A stretch of DNA of 64,000 bases from Ancylostoma caninum (lineage: Eukaryota > Nematoda > Chromadorea > Rhabditida > Ancylostomatidae). Shown in pieces: positions 39,001 through 53,022 of the stretch. The translations under genes were made by a program, and so were the position numbers. The DNA is taken from contig JBAJFG010000591.1 of the NCBI GenBank assembly GCA_037903475.1, positions 682,001 through 746,000 on the forward strand. Direction: 5' to 3'. The stretch's first letter is position 1. Each line of letters opens with the position of its first letter. Below the pieces are notes generated by a model. The model made no database searches, had not been told where the DNA came from, and was given only the letters and a program-made list of their open reading frames with translations.

Positions 39001-40253
39001 GCGACTGTGATGCGACTGCAATGCGACTGTGCCCTATTCTTCATCATATAGACGCACGCGCGTCAGTCGCACGCATCCAGTATAAATTACCCTATAACGT
39101 ATCATGTAACTGCGCAAGAAGTCAAAGGATAAGAGTCAAGAGTGAAAACCTTGGACTACCTCATCAATTCCATATGGCTCTTTTTCCGTCATTCCCATAA
39201 AAAGGTAATATAATAGAAATAATACGTAAAATGCTAATGTACAAACATGATAATAACAGATAAATGATAATTGCTAATATAAATTAGCAGGACTGCAGGG
39301 AGCACATGCTGCACCCGTTCTTCTCTCCTGATCTTGCTCCTAATAATCATCATTCGATTAGAGCATCCAAGGCGTTTTGCCTGAGAAATCTTATTCTAAA
39401 TATGGAAATGCTAAATAAGTGCGGAGTTCTTCGACTTGCAGAATTCGCACTTCTGGGAGATTTAATGATCAGCTCCGTAATTGGTAATGGATGATATTTG
39501 ATAATTATACGTACATGGTGATATTTATTTCATTTATTGATATGCTGCTCACGGTGGCGGACGCAGAAAGTGGGAGGAAGGGGGGGGGGGGTGGAAAAAT
39601 GTGGGATCTCCGCCGCTCTGGGGACCCAAATGGAGAATAAAATTAATAAAAATATCATTTATAATAATAAATAACAAATAAAAATTATATCGAAAATTAC
39701 AATAAAAAAACAAACAAAAATAAACTAGTGCAAGATTCCTATTTGTATTGTAAAGTAATTTCGAAAATTTGACAACCCATTCTCGGGGGGGGGGGGCTGT
39801 TCAATAAATATGACAAAAAAAATGAAAAAAAAATCAAACAAACCCCCGCATATAACCACCCGTTCAACCTAATGCCTTCACATTGTCAGTGCTTCAACCG
39901 CTACCTACTCCTGATTTTAAATATCTTCGAAATATGAGAGTTCTAGCGCTGATCTCGCATCCACTTTCAGGTACCGTATTGGCGTTCAAACAATACGAAA
40001 CGACCACTCGTGGTTCAATCTTTACCGTCGAAAAGCAACTGGAAGCGGATACTGGGATTTCTACACAAACATCCCGGAGCGCAACTGCATAGGGTGCGTT
40101 TCCTACACCAGATTCGTGCCAGATTCTCGAATAACCTCTACTTACAGTGGATTTGGAATCCATTCTGGGAAAAATATGCCAGGCGTGGTGACTCTAAAGG
40201 ACCCTGCATGTTTTTCCAAATTGGCTGACCAGGTGATTTCAGGATTCCTTTAA
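36030..40253 (+). CDS. Small predicted secreted protein with four cysteines
   Basis: Three exons: 36030-36103, 36869-36949 and 39971-40253, 145 aa with matching phases (2, then 2). Residues 1-24 form a clear signal peptide (hydrophobic VFLLIIVYTGLATA, cleavage probably after Ala24). The mature part has Cys29, Cys91, Cys94 (CIGC) and Cys132, enough for two disulfides, and an aromatic-rich stretch HSWFNLYRR..GYWDFYT. There is no transmembrane segment after the signal and no known domain that I recognise. An AATAAA at 40640-40645 supports the 3' end. The 3-kb intron 36950-39970 is packed with MITEs and could hide another exon. The start has a signal peptide directly after the ATG, but no trans-splice acceptor is obvious. 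Function unknown; likely extracellular or excreted. Confidence 0.68.
37043..37308. mobile_element. 266-bp TA-flanked MITE with long GC-rich inverted ends
   Basis: The left end CAGTATACGTCAATG and the right end (complement CAGTGGATGTCAATG) match for about 66 bp, including CCGCGG, GAGAAGGACG and GCGCAACCGCGCCGC. TA lies on both sides (37041-37042, 37309-37310). It sits in the last intron of the secreted-protein gene. Confidence 0.8.
38015..38284. mobile_element. hAT-like MITE, copy 2
   Basis: CAGTGGCGGATGCGG at the left and CTGCGTCCGTCACTA at the right. The flanks CTCCACAG (38007-38014) and CTCCATAG (38285-38292) form an 8-bp duplication with one mismatch. The same AT-rich core as copy 1. Confidence 0.83.
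38845..39093. repeat. Palindromic repeat with GTGCGTGCG blocks
   Basis: AGGGCAATTTATACCAGGTG at the left faces the complement AGGGTAATTTATACTGGATG at the right, each followed by GCGTGCG and CAGTCGC motifs. A related half-copy (AGGGCAATTTGTACTGGATG) is at 56907. Non-coding and intronic. Confidence 0.68.
39551..39797. mobile_element. hAT-like MITE, copy 3 (right end lost)
   Basis: Starts GGTGGCGGACGCAGAAAGTG and follows copy 1 up to the G-run after CCCATTCTCG, where it is truncated: the CTGCGTCCGCCAC end is missing and unrelated A-rich sequence follows. Confidence 0.75.
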
Positions 40254-40639
40254 CCCTTCTACAATTGAGCCTCACAGTTTCAGATCGAAAAGAAGTCCAC
40301 CATAGAAAAATTTGACGTTCACCAATGCAGAAACTGTATTTTCCACAGTTGTTGGTTGGGAACTCGTATTTTGCCAGCAGCTCGACAATACACCACTAAT
40401 TTGAGGAGCTACTGAGCATCGTCTGTATCCAGGGTTCAATCGCCAGCTATTCTCATGCGTGAACAAAACCACTGATAGAGCTTGTTCAAATCCCAGAGTT
40501 CACCAGTCACACATTGGCTAAGTCATGCCCACTTCAATTTCGAGCTTTCTACACGTCTTCAATATCCTCATCCACCACTCGGAAATTCATAGTTTTTTTC
40601 TTCAGTTGTAATAAGACAATTCATGCATTCAATCGTCTC

Positions 40640-40645
40640 AATAAA
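40640..40645 (+). terminator. Poly(A) signal AATAAA
   Basis: AATAAA 387 bp after the stop of the secreted-protein gene and 140 bp before the convergent gsr-1 stop, so it defines the boundary between the two genes. Confidence 0.5.
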
Positions 40646-40785
40646 GTTAACAAATACTAAAATTTATCGAGTAATTCATCGAATACTTTTACACGAACCG
40701 TCATCTCACAGGTAAAACGTGACATCCTGAGCATGGATATGCACATGCACATGAGGATAGAGGTATCCTAGAGCCTAAGGTAGGT

Positions 40786-44394
<3,609 letters not shown>

Positions 44395-45101
44395 TTATAA
44401 CGAGAATCTATGTGTGGCTTTCAAGAACATATGAATGTATTAAAAAGGCAAGCTTCGAGTCCAACTTTGGTAATGACATTAGAATCGTATACAGCATGGG
44501 AGCCAATCTGCTAATAGCAAAAGAGAATTTCATTCTCATTCCAAACCCATTTCTCCGTGATAGTAATAAGGGGAAGAACGGACAATTTCCAGCATCGTTA
44601 AAAACCCGGACACCTTTACAAGCATATCTTCATCACCTAGGCAACTATGTACGTAGAATTATATAGCTCATAAATTCCAATTACGATACATCGAGGTGGT
44701 TACTACGGCTTCCTCCTTTCCAGGGATATGGTACAACGAAATCGCGTTAACGGATGCGCACAACAATCGCGGAAACAAATGTCGACGCTGATTAGCAGCG
44801 CTGGGTTTGCTATCAGTCGAGCGAACTCTGTGAAAATTGCCCAAACATGGGCGGAGACAGACGGTCGCAGCGAACCTATCGTGGTCGCACGCGAAGGACG
44901 ACCTAATGGCGAGGCTCTCGCACAACGGATCGCTAACAGTCAAGTGCGAACCTCAAGACAGAATGCAAAAAAAAAAACCTGACGGAATGACGTATAACCA
45001 GCCAAATGAAGCCTTATGAACCAGCAGCATGCAATTTGCAGCCTCGTTAATTCAACAAAAACAAGAATGCATTAGGCGAGATTAATTATGGAGAAAGGGC
45101 G

Positions 45102-45170
45102 TATTAGCGCAGCGGAAAGAGGGGGCTGTGCCGCCCACACGGTTTTCGATGGTTCCATTTTCGCCTTGGT
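45102..45170 (+). repeat. tRNA-like relic (A-box and partial B-box)
   Basis: TTAGCGCAGCGGAAAGAG matches the RNA polymerase III A-box region of a tRNA, and TTTTCGATGGTTCC resembles a decayed B-box. No cloverleaf with a clean anticodon stem can be drawn, so it is not called as a tRNA gene. It could be a tRNA pseudogene or the head of a SINE. Confidence 0.3.
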
Positions 45171-46246
45171 CGAGCAATCGTCTGAGAGCAGGATCAAGGG
45201 TGATGGTGATGATGAAGTCAACACAACTCCTCCCAGCCGAACTTGACCACATATGAGAAAGTGAAGCGTTCCGTTCTTAGTCGGACGTGTGTTCACTTTT
45301 TGCAAAGCACTATAGCAGGCACATGAATATTTACCACATGGCAGGCAATGTGCTGAACCGCTTGAACACAGGATCAGCGCACCCTAGAACGTGCTTCCTA
45401 CATGGTAACATATGGGAAGTGACGTCACCAGTATGCTGGTTGTGTCCACGATTCTGAATTGAAGACGAATTTCGAAATGGGATTGATTGTCGCTGACAAT
45501 ACCATGCTTTACATACGGAGTGACGTCGAATTTGATTTTGCTCGTTTAATGCGTTTCAAGAATTTTGCTATGGTATAGTCTGGCGCCACGAGACTAACTT
45601 CTTACGCCTACGATAAATATGCAGCGCTTACTGTTAATCTCATGCATCTGATGTGAAAGTTTTGAAAGTTTAGACCCTGCCAGCGTGTTCTCACTGCTCT
45701 CATTAGATGGTCGGGTTACTAGCCGAAATAAAATCAGGGATCCGAGCTCCAATTTTTTATGAAGTGTGATAAAAAAAATATGAGAATTGAGACTATCTGA
45801 CACGTCTGATCATTGCTGTGTATTGAAATGCTCGCAGACTTGGCCAGGAAGGTCAGAATTGAAGTGATAAAGATAATCACGGATCAGGATGTGAGGTAAT
45901 ATTAACACGTCAGAAGGACAGTCCAACTCTATCAAGTAATGACACCTCAAAAGAAACATCCGCGCTCTAGGGTAAAGGCAAGGTCAAGGCGTGCGATAAC
46001 GTTGCGGTACAGAAGAATGAGAAATACAAGGGAAAGATGAATGTGGGAAAAAAAAACGGAGGGGACAGACCAAGCAGAAGCAAAAGCGGTATCAGCGCTA
46101 CAAGTAGCAGATCTCGCAAAGATCAGGGATAGCTCCTTCTTGTAGACCAGAGACTGTCGATAAAGCCGGCTTAGTGGTGTTTCACACCGTTTCCATCGCA
46201 GAAATCTTGCGAGCATCAGCATCAGCAAAAAAAAAACACAAAAAAA

Positions 46247-46355
46247 ATGAACTATAGCGGAATGAACGATGAGACGGCAGCAGCGTATGGAAAAGGCCAA
46301 GGACGATTTGACGCAACGAGCCTTATGAGCATTCAATCGCAGATTAGTCACCAAT
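46247..46355 (+). repeat. Diverged duplicated segment, unit 1
   Basis: Shares GAACTATAG..GAATGAACGAT, then GAGCCT..AGCATT..ATCGCA in the same order and spacing with 46970-47075. Confidence 0.45.
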
Positions 46356-46969
46356 TTAGTAGTACGAAAATTTCTAACAATACGATATCTGGTTCAGGTA
46401 CATACTCTCTGGTGCGCTATCAAAACCATTGGTGGAATGGACCGGTTTGCAATAGCAGGAGGGTTTCTGAATCATAGAAACATTAGCAGACTCATTAATT
46501 CCACAACGATCTACCGCTGAGAGAAAAAAAACATGCTAAAGAACTGACAGCGAAGCACAGAAAAAAAGAGGAACGGGACCTGCAGCTGACACGTCTTCAG
46601 ATAGGAGCAAACTTGTAGAAACCAGTAGATGCGAATACAATGTACATATGTGAGGTCGTTACTTTATATTGGAATGAGTACAAGTTTTTAAACCTGCACA
46701 ATAAGTCAGAAATAACAGCACTGAACTACATTGTCCCACCATCATAGAAACTGAAAAATTGAGCCATCAAACAGGAATAGCACTGGTGAATAGTAGCGCT
46801 CTAGTATGAAGAAGCTGACATAATATGCACAATAATAGAATAAAGATAATGGAAAGAAATGAGGTGTTCAAAAAGTGAAACGATTTTTGAAGACAACGAA
46901 GTCGGTGGATTTCTCAGAACGTATACACGAAAAAATGATTTCGCTATCAAGATTTCCATGTTCGGTAAG

Positions 46970-47075
46970 GAACTATAGAAGAATGAACGATAAGATGGGA
47001 GCAGAATGTACAATAAAAAGGTCGAGGATAAGTGAAAAGAAGTAGCCTCACAAGCATTTGATCGCAAGATGCTCC
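46970..47075 (+). repeat. Diverged duplicated segment, unit 2
   Basis: Partner of 46247-46355 in direct orientation about 720 bp away. Both copies are too diverged to date; a repeated element or duplicated non-coding locus. Confidence 0.45.
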
Positions 47076-48394
47076 AAAAACCCCTGTGTCTAACCTTTCG
47101 GAACTTTTAAACGATTTGAAGATCACTTGTAATTCTGACCTTCCCCTATCAACTTCATTACAGCTTTCATTTTGTGAGTATACACTTAGTTGAACTAGGA
47201 TACCAATATATGACGAAAAAGAGGAACGACGAAAATAGTGCATCGTTGGAATTCCTCGAGCTAATCCTCGAGTTTTTACGAGTATATCTATCTTCAAATT
47301 ATAAGGCAACGGAGATCGCAACATGCTTCGGTGTTCACATGAGATTTCTACATCTGCATTTATACCACATATCTCAATCATTTATGCTGCGTGAGCCCCC
47401 TTTCACGAATAATGTCGAAAATATCGTAGTTTCTTGGACCATAAATGAGCAACAACGACATAATGCGAACTCGTGGCAAATGTTCCCAAGGAGTTTCTAC
47501 GCAGAATATGTTCGATTTCATAAGATTTTGTGCAAAAAGAATAATTGTATTGGGACAAGCCGCTAAGGAACGAGATTTAGCCGACATGTGTGTCAGACGG
47601 GTCTCAGCCTATCTCCTGCTTGGTCAATTTCGTCTCTCTATGGCGATGACGTGGCTTGTAAGACGACACCGCTATCGTCTTAGCAGATCACAGCGACTAG
47701 AAGCAAAAACTGTTGAGGAAAACGATAAGGAGGAAAAGCGGGAACATAGCATCACTAATACATTGGCAGTAATGTGCTCAACCTATTTGGCACAACGAGC
47801 CAGACGCGGGACACGCGCATTCGCTTTAGCACGCATTTAGGACCACCCAGCAGAGCACCAGATCCCGTATGCTAAAGCAAATACGACGTCACCAGTGAGT
47901 CAGCAGAATATATTAGCAATTGTAATAATGCAGAAATGTGGCAACTTTTTATTGTTCTACCCTCTACTTCAGCACAAACTCACCTCACAAATGACTGAAC
48001 AGTCCTAAAGACTAGTTTAGCCGACGGTCGGATGCTCACCATCCAGCTTTCTCAAAGAAAAGATATTGCAAATTGTACAAGTATGCATGTCCAAAGACAT
48101 CTTCAACATGGAAAATGCCAAAGCGCCACTCAAAAATATAGAAATAAATATGCTTCATTAACCATGTATCACAGAAATTCAAACAATAACCAGATCGACA
48201 AAGAAAATATCGTGCAATGTTGGCGCATTCAATGTCAGGGAAGTCGAAAATGTTCAAGTAGCTATTAGATTACAAAGTCTGCTTACGATTAGGATAGCAG
48301 ACGCCGCAAATTTTGCGCCCATAATGTTTTTACAGGCTCCGATCGAAGCAGGCAACAATGATTGAAGACTAACGAGAAAGCTTTGTCGCATCAA

Positions 48395-51300
48395 TTAAAA
48401 TATGATGAATCGCCCGATGAGCAGAATGATTCCGAAAATGCCAAGGGATACAGCCACTTTGAAGAATGTTGATCTGAAATTCGACTTGATTCGCGACCAT
48501 GGATTCCAGCTGTAATGCCAAAGAAATAAGCAAAAAGGCGAACCTCCTATTCAGTGCCTTTGCGTCCTCTCTATACTTCTTGCTCAACCCGGACAAATCA
48601 GACGCTTTCGCTTCAAGAACTGCAGTAAAGACAAAAGTCAGTCAACCAATGAAGTTCATTCATAGAAATAAATCAAAAAGTACAAGAAAGTCGAATAAGT
48701 GAAAAATTGCCATTTCGCAGACAACCGCAAGAAACTTACTATTGAGTGCCTCTCCTCTGTGAATGACATCTTCGATATTGCTAACCATAATACGAGCAAC
48801 ATCTTGCAGTTCGTTCGAAACTGCAGACATGGCATACCTGCTTCTATCGACATACTTCTTCTTAGCTTGTTGGATGTATTGGTCTACAAAAGAACAAATC
48901 AGAAAGATTTACGGCAAGTTACTCGAACTTACAGAAATTACTCAAAGCTATAGAAACTTGCAATAGACACGCTATGAGAGCTGGACTCCAGAAAACCTAC
49001 CGAATTCAAGGAAGTGGTACGGTCGCACTACTTGTTCTATTCTAGTGGCATTTTGATTCAGGAACTCCTGTGCTACGTCCTCCAGATAAGCAAAAGCGAG
49101 CTTTCGTGGAAATGAGTGTTGACACAAACACAAACAGCATATGGACTCCTTGATAACGTAGCTGAAAATCTATTATTGATCATTAGAAAAAAAACTTCAC
49201 TTGAAGTGTTTCAAAAGCATTCGCCCATTTATTGGAAAAGTTGCAAATTGTTTGAGAAGATCTGTGCGCTACCGCTCAGATCGCTCGCCTTGAAAGCGGA
49301 ATCCCACCTCAGGTAACATTATTTGAGGTTTTCGTGTAGACAAAATATATGTGAGCTACAATGATATACGCCAATTCTCACAAAAATCGTTGGGAACCCT
49401 GATTTTTAGGGCTATTTTTCGTGAAGCAGGAGTGCCCGCCGGTTGGGATAGCTGAGGTTGCTGATATATTAGGTGTTAACATAAGTCCTTGCGCTTTTTT
49501 TTTCGGATGCACTTTTCTCCTCCTATTTGCCATCTTTTAGGTACAAGTCATATACGATTCGAAAGTGCTATCCTTCCTCTACAAGAATGTTGTAAACAGT
49601 TTTTCTCAAAGCGATAGTCTGCTTGAGTTTTAGGCCTGTGAATTAGAGCAACGAGTCAATAAAATACATTCGACAGCCACCTATCCTGGCAATCAGTTGA
49701 AACTCTAAAGGCCATCAAAAGTGGCCAGCTGACCTGTGCTAGGTATGAAAGAGACGTCTTGCTTGAAATGACTGGTTATCAGCAATTTTCTAAGACAAAC
49801 GAAGACATATTTGGTCCCGATCGTACCAACCACTTCGAACAAACAAATTTCTTACACCAAGACCCGGGAATTGCTCCAAAGGAATCGTACGGTCTAAATG
49901 GACACCATACTTCTCAAAGCTACCGAATAACAGAGGTGATTCTGCTAAAAGAACCCGATCGCGAGGGTTTAATCATCTTACCCCACGGTGACGTCAGACC
50001 CCACCTTCCGAAAAAGATCCAAACTAGAGCTGTAACAGTTCCACTGATGTTGCTCTTCCGTGTTTATATTCTACAGAGCTTATACGCTCAAACAGTATGA
50101 TAAGCTCTCTGATCCCTACTGCATAAAAGGAGAAAATAGGGTTTTTCTCAAATTGACGTTTTTCTTCTCAAGCCTAAGAATTCAGTAATCCAATAGCTCT
50201 GTGGAAACACTCGATGATAGGATTGTAGAGAAAGAAAAGCGCTTTCAGAAGGTATAACGCGTGTTAGAGAAAAATGGCGATGTGTCGGAAAAATCGCAAC
50301 TAAAAAAGCGCAAGGACCTACGTTAACACCTAATACACACAGTGCACCGCCTAGCCAACACAGGCGGCGGTAGACCATCAGCAAAAACGATGACCAATCG
50401 TCAATCGTCAACGTCGGCGGCCGCGGGGGAGCAGGGTCCTGTATTCCACGTGGTGTACAGCGGCAACCTCCCTCACCGGTGCTTTACCAGGAAAGGACAA
50501 TATGTAGTTGTTGTCGTGGTAGGATGAGTTGTTAAATACGTTGGTCACAGAAAAATGGCACAAACCACAACTAGCTGGGGACCCGTAAAACGGTTTTTTT
50601 TTCTGAAAATTACGGAGGGTATCGTGATGTCATTAGAATCTTCATGAGAAATGAGCCGAGAACCTGTTAATACCTCACAGTTGGAAATAAGATGAGATTC
50701 TGCCTTTGATGCGAGTTTGCTGGAAAGCAGTTTTATGTCCTCTTGCTGAGCATAAAAAAGGGGGCAGGACTTCATCATCCCAACTTGCAGAGCGTAATTG
50801 AACCGTTTTTCGAGCTCGAAAAGGGGCAACAATGTAAAAAACGGTTCAGAGTAGCAGCTTCCCAGTTCCCCTGTTTCTGTCATGAAAGTCCTAGTTATGC
50901 AACGTTCAGCAGGAATATGCAAGCACAGAGAACATTGGGTTGCTCGAAAAAATTCGCAACACATGCCAATTCCATCCAATAATGGATTTCTTCAGGGAAT
51001 TAATCCCTTGATACCAATTCCATCCAATAATGGATTTCTTCAGGGAATTAATCCCTTGATACAAGATATATGCATTCACCTTTGCTATCTGTTGGGATGA
51101 ATGAACCAACTATCACGGAATAAAACCAACATCATTCCCCCATAAGAAACCAATAAACCAATGAAAGCGCCCGTAATCAGGCAAAACGCATAAAAATCGA
51201 ACTGAACCGAACCAGGTTACAATAAAAACATACTGAAACATGTACGGCCCACTCTCAATCGACTGCATTTGTGGTGCATTGTGAAGCTTCTTGAAGAGCA

Positions 51301-51495
51301 TTTTTGCTTGATTTGAGTACTTGACGAGGTTTGTATCACCCTGAAACGGATGAAAACATTATTAGAAAATCGCTTGCTAGTTCTACCACCATGATTATGT
51401 GGTCTCATAACGAATACACTCACCCCATCACTGCCTTCGATTGAGGTAGCTAAAATAAGACCGTCTCTAACTCTGGCTATTAATGTGAGTTCCAT
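48395..51495 (-). CDS. sec-22: SEC22 R-SNARE, ER-Golgi vesicle fusion
   Basis: Six minus-strand exons: 51495-51424, 51340-51234, 49161-49001, 48883-48740, 48619-48544 and 48473-48395. They give 212 aa in phase throughout (human SEC22B is 215). The N-terminus MELTLIARVRDGLILATS opens the longin domain (about 1-120), with FPRKLAFAYLEDVAQEF and RPYHFLEF. The SNARE motif (about 130-187) carries NELQDVARIMVSNIEDVIHR with the zero-layer Arg156, then LSGLSKKYREDAKALNRR. The C-terminal anchor is STFFKVAVSLGIFGIILLIG and ends at the stop, typical of a tail-anchored protein. Family role: vesicle SNARE in ER-Golgi transport and in autophagy/secretory fusion. TTTTCAG lies 9 nt before the ATG. Intron 2 holds a mariner relic and a tandem duplication. 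Confidence 0.96.
49469..50333 (+). mobile_element. Degenerate mariner transposon, copy 3, in a sec-22 intron
   Basis: 865 bp with inverted ends. The left reads TTAGGTGTTAACATAAGTCC and the right, complemented, TTAGGTGTTAACGTAGGTCC; both continue with TTGCGCTTTTTT. TA flanks both sides (49467-49468, 50334-50335). The ends differ from copy 1 (TTAGGTTGG), so it is a different mariner subfamily. It lies opposite in orientation to sec-22. Confidence 0.85.
49940..50310 (+). pseudogene. Mariner transposase C-terminal remnant
   Basis: PHGDVRPHLPKKIQ corresponds to the HDNARPH block (the catalytic Asp appears shifted or lost). Near 50220-50300 a shifted frame gives RFQKV, a stop, then LEKNGDVSEKSQ, resembling the conserved WQKV..NG end of mariner transposases. 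Stops and frameshifts make it non-functional. Confidence 0.6.
50966..51061. repeat. Exact 48-bp tandem duplication
   Basis: Two perfect consecutive copies of a 48-bp unit beginning CCAATTCCATCCAATAATGG, in sec-22 intron 2. The unit also contains short internal inverted pieces (GGGAATTAATCCC). Confidence 0.92.
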
Positions 51496-51504
51496 CTATG
51501 GAGC

Positions 51505-51511
51505 CTGAAAA
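51505..51511 (-). other. Putative SL trans-splice acceptor of sec-22
   Basis: Minus strand TTTTCAG followed by GCTCCATAG and the ATG. Nine bases between acceptor and start leave no room for coding sequence. Confidence 0.5.
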
Positions 51512-53014
51512 CAGAAGTTTTAAGCAGATTACGTCAGATAACGGGTTGTATGGAGCAGTAGACAAACGATGCAACACAGGAAGTTAGTCAGCCAGTGGAG
51601 AGGACCAACATTAGTCAGAAGCACAGTCGAAACGAAACACGACTGGAAATGCACACGTTGATTTCGCAAAAAGTGTTGGATTGCGTGGAGATTTGTGCAA
51701 AAGCGCGTCTCGCAGACTTTTTGATCGACGGGTTTTCTCGGAAAAAATTTTCCTTCGCGGCGCGTGGCCTTCTTCTCATCAGCGTATTTCCTGCTTTACC
51801 CAAGGGTTTCTGGAGATTTTCGTCTATTTGGGCAGAATTTAATAATCGCTTTGTTGTTTTCACAAACAAGCATCCGAAGCACTACTTGTTAATCAGTCCA
51901 AAAAAAAAACATCGTATCCTCAGAAGTGCAAATAATTCAAGGGTTGTTTTTTTTAGAAGAGCTGCTTTGTTCCAGAAAATGGTAAGGGAAAGAAGGAGTT
52001 AGAGAGTGCACTCATGCTTAGGTTAGGATTATGTTTAGGTAGAGTCTAGGATCATGCTTTCAGTGTAAAGTCGACGACCACTTATACGGTCCCCCCAATT
52101 CTCTTTTCGCCTGTCTACACACCACTTCTAGGACTGCTTGATGCCATGATCACAAAATTCGTACGGTTTTGTACGGTAGCCCTGTTTTTGCAGGACTATG
52201 GTAAGATTTTGGTTGAAAAAAAAAACGGAGAAGATGAGAATATTGGCGAAAATTGCCAGTGGGAGGCAGAACGCTAAGAAGGTACTTTTTTGCTTCAAAA
52301 ATCCACAAATTCTTCGCTCAATCGTTAGGGAGTTTGCTGCATCAGCAGGGGGTATTTAAGGCGTTGAAAAACAGTAGTATTCCATCTTTATATACCTTAG
52401 TCTCACTTACAGGAAGCTCCAAATGTCCGCAGTCAAGAGGGACGTGGCCACGACGCGGCTTTAGACAGAGACACAGGCGCTCGGCAGGCTGCCACTGGTT
52501 GGCTGCAGAGTCAGAGAAGCCAGAGGCAACATAGAGAGCGCCTGTGTCTGATCAAGGAGCCGCGTCGTGGCCACTCCCTCTTGACTGCAGACATTTGGAG
52601 CTTCCTGTAGCTAGACTGCAGCTAATGATACTGCTATTTTCCAGCCCAAAGTGGCACTACTACTGTTGCTGGAAACAAGTGAGACTAAAAACTTCGCCGA
52701 CGAGAGGTCGAACCCCATGATGATGCTGGATTAGAAAAAAAATAACAAAGCAAGACCATACAGGAGAGTTCAGTTGTCAAGACCCGCTCGCACGCGCTGC
52801 ACCACCTGCACTGGCACTGGCACTCTGATTGTCTGCGGATAGACTAATTCCATTGGTATCAGGTAGTGAGCCAAGTGGGAGAGGATCTCAACAACTGATT
52901 TCTCCTGTCCATACATGAGCATGAGAATTCCATCTTGTCTCTGATTTCCGGTTCTTTCCCCCTGTTTCTGAAAATTTGCAACTTCCACCGAAATTTTGAA
53001 GAATTTCACTATTT
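51512..53014. other. Divergent intergenic region between sec-22 and the RRM gene
   Basis: 1.5 kb that should hold both promoters, plus a MITE at 52410-52608. An 84-codon basic frame on the minus strand (51869-51615) ends about 100 bp before the sec-22 acceptor, a spacing like nematode operons. It has no family, no poly(A) signal and an overlapping plus frame (51595-52002), so it is not called. Confidence 0.4.
52410..52608. mobile_element. 199-bp TA-flanked MITE, copy 2
   Basis: Nearly identical to 15282-15479 along its whole length and in the same orientation. CAGGAAGCTCCAAATGTC at the left and its inverse at the right, with TA at 52408-52409 and 52609-52610. High similarity between copies 37 kb apart suggests recent spread. 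Confidence 0.9.
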
Positions 53015-53017
53015 CAG
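53011..53017 (+). other. Putative SL trans-splice acceptor of the RRM gene
   Basis: ATTTCAG followed by GTGAA and the ATG at 53023. Five bases between acceptor and start codon. Confidence 0.45.
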
Positions 53018-53022
53018 GTGAA

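Noticed and set aside
45102..45170. An intact tRNA gene
   Set aside because: The A-box is good, but no anticodon stem or T-arm can be folded; kept only as a relic.
47174..47840. Overlapping plus frames of 130 and 131 codons and a minus frame of 144 codons
   Set aside because: The frames overlap each other on both strands, lack any recognisable domain and show no codon or splice pattern like the real genes here.
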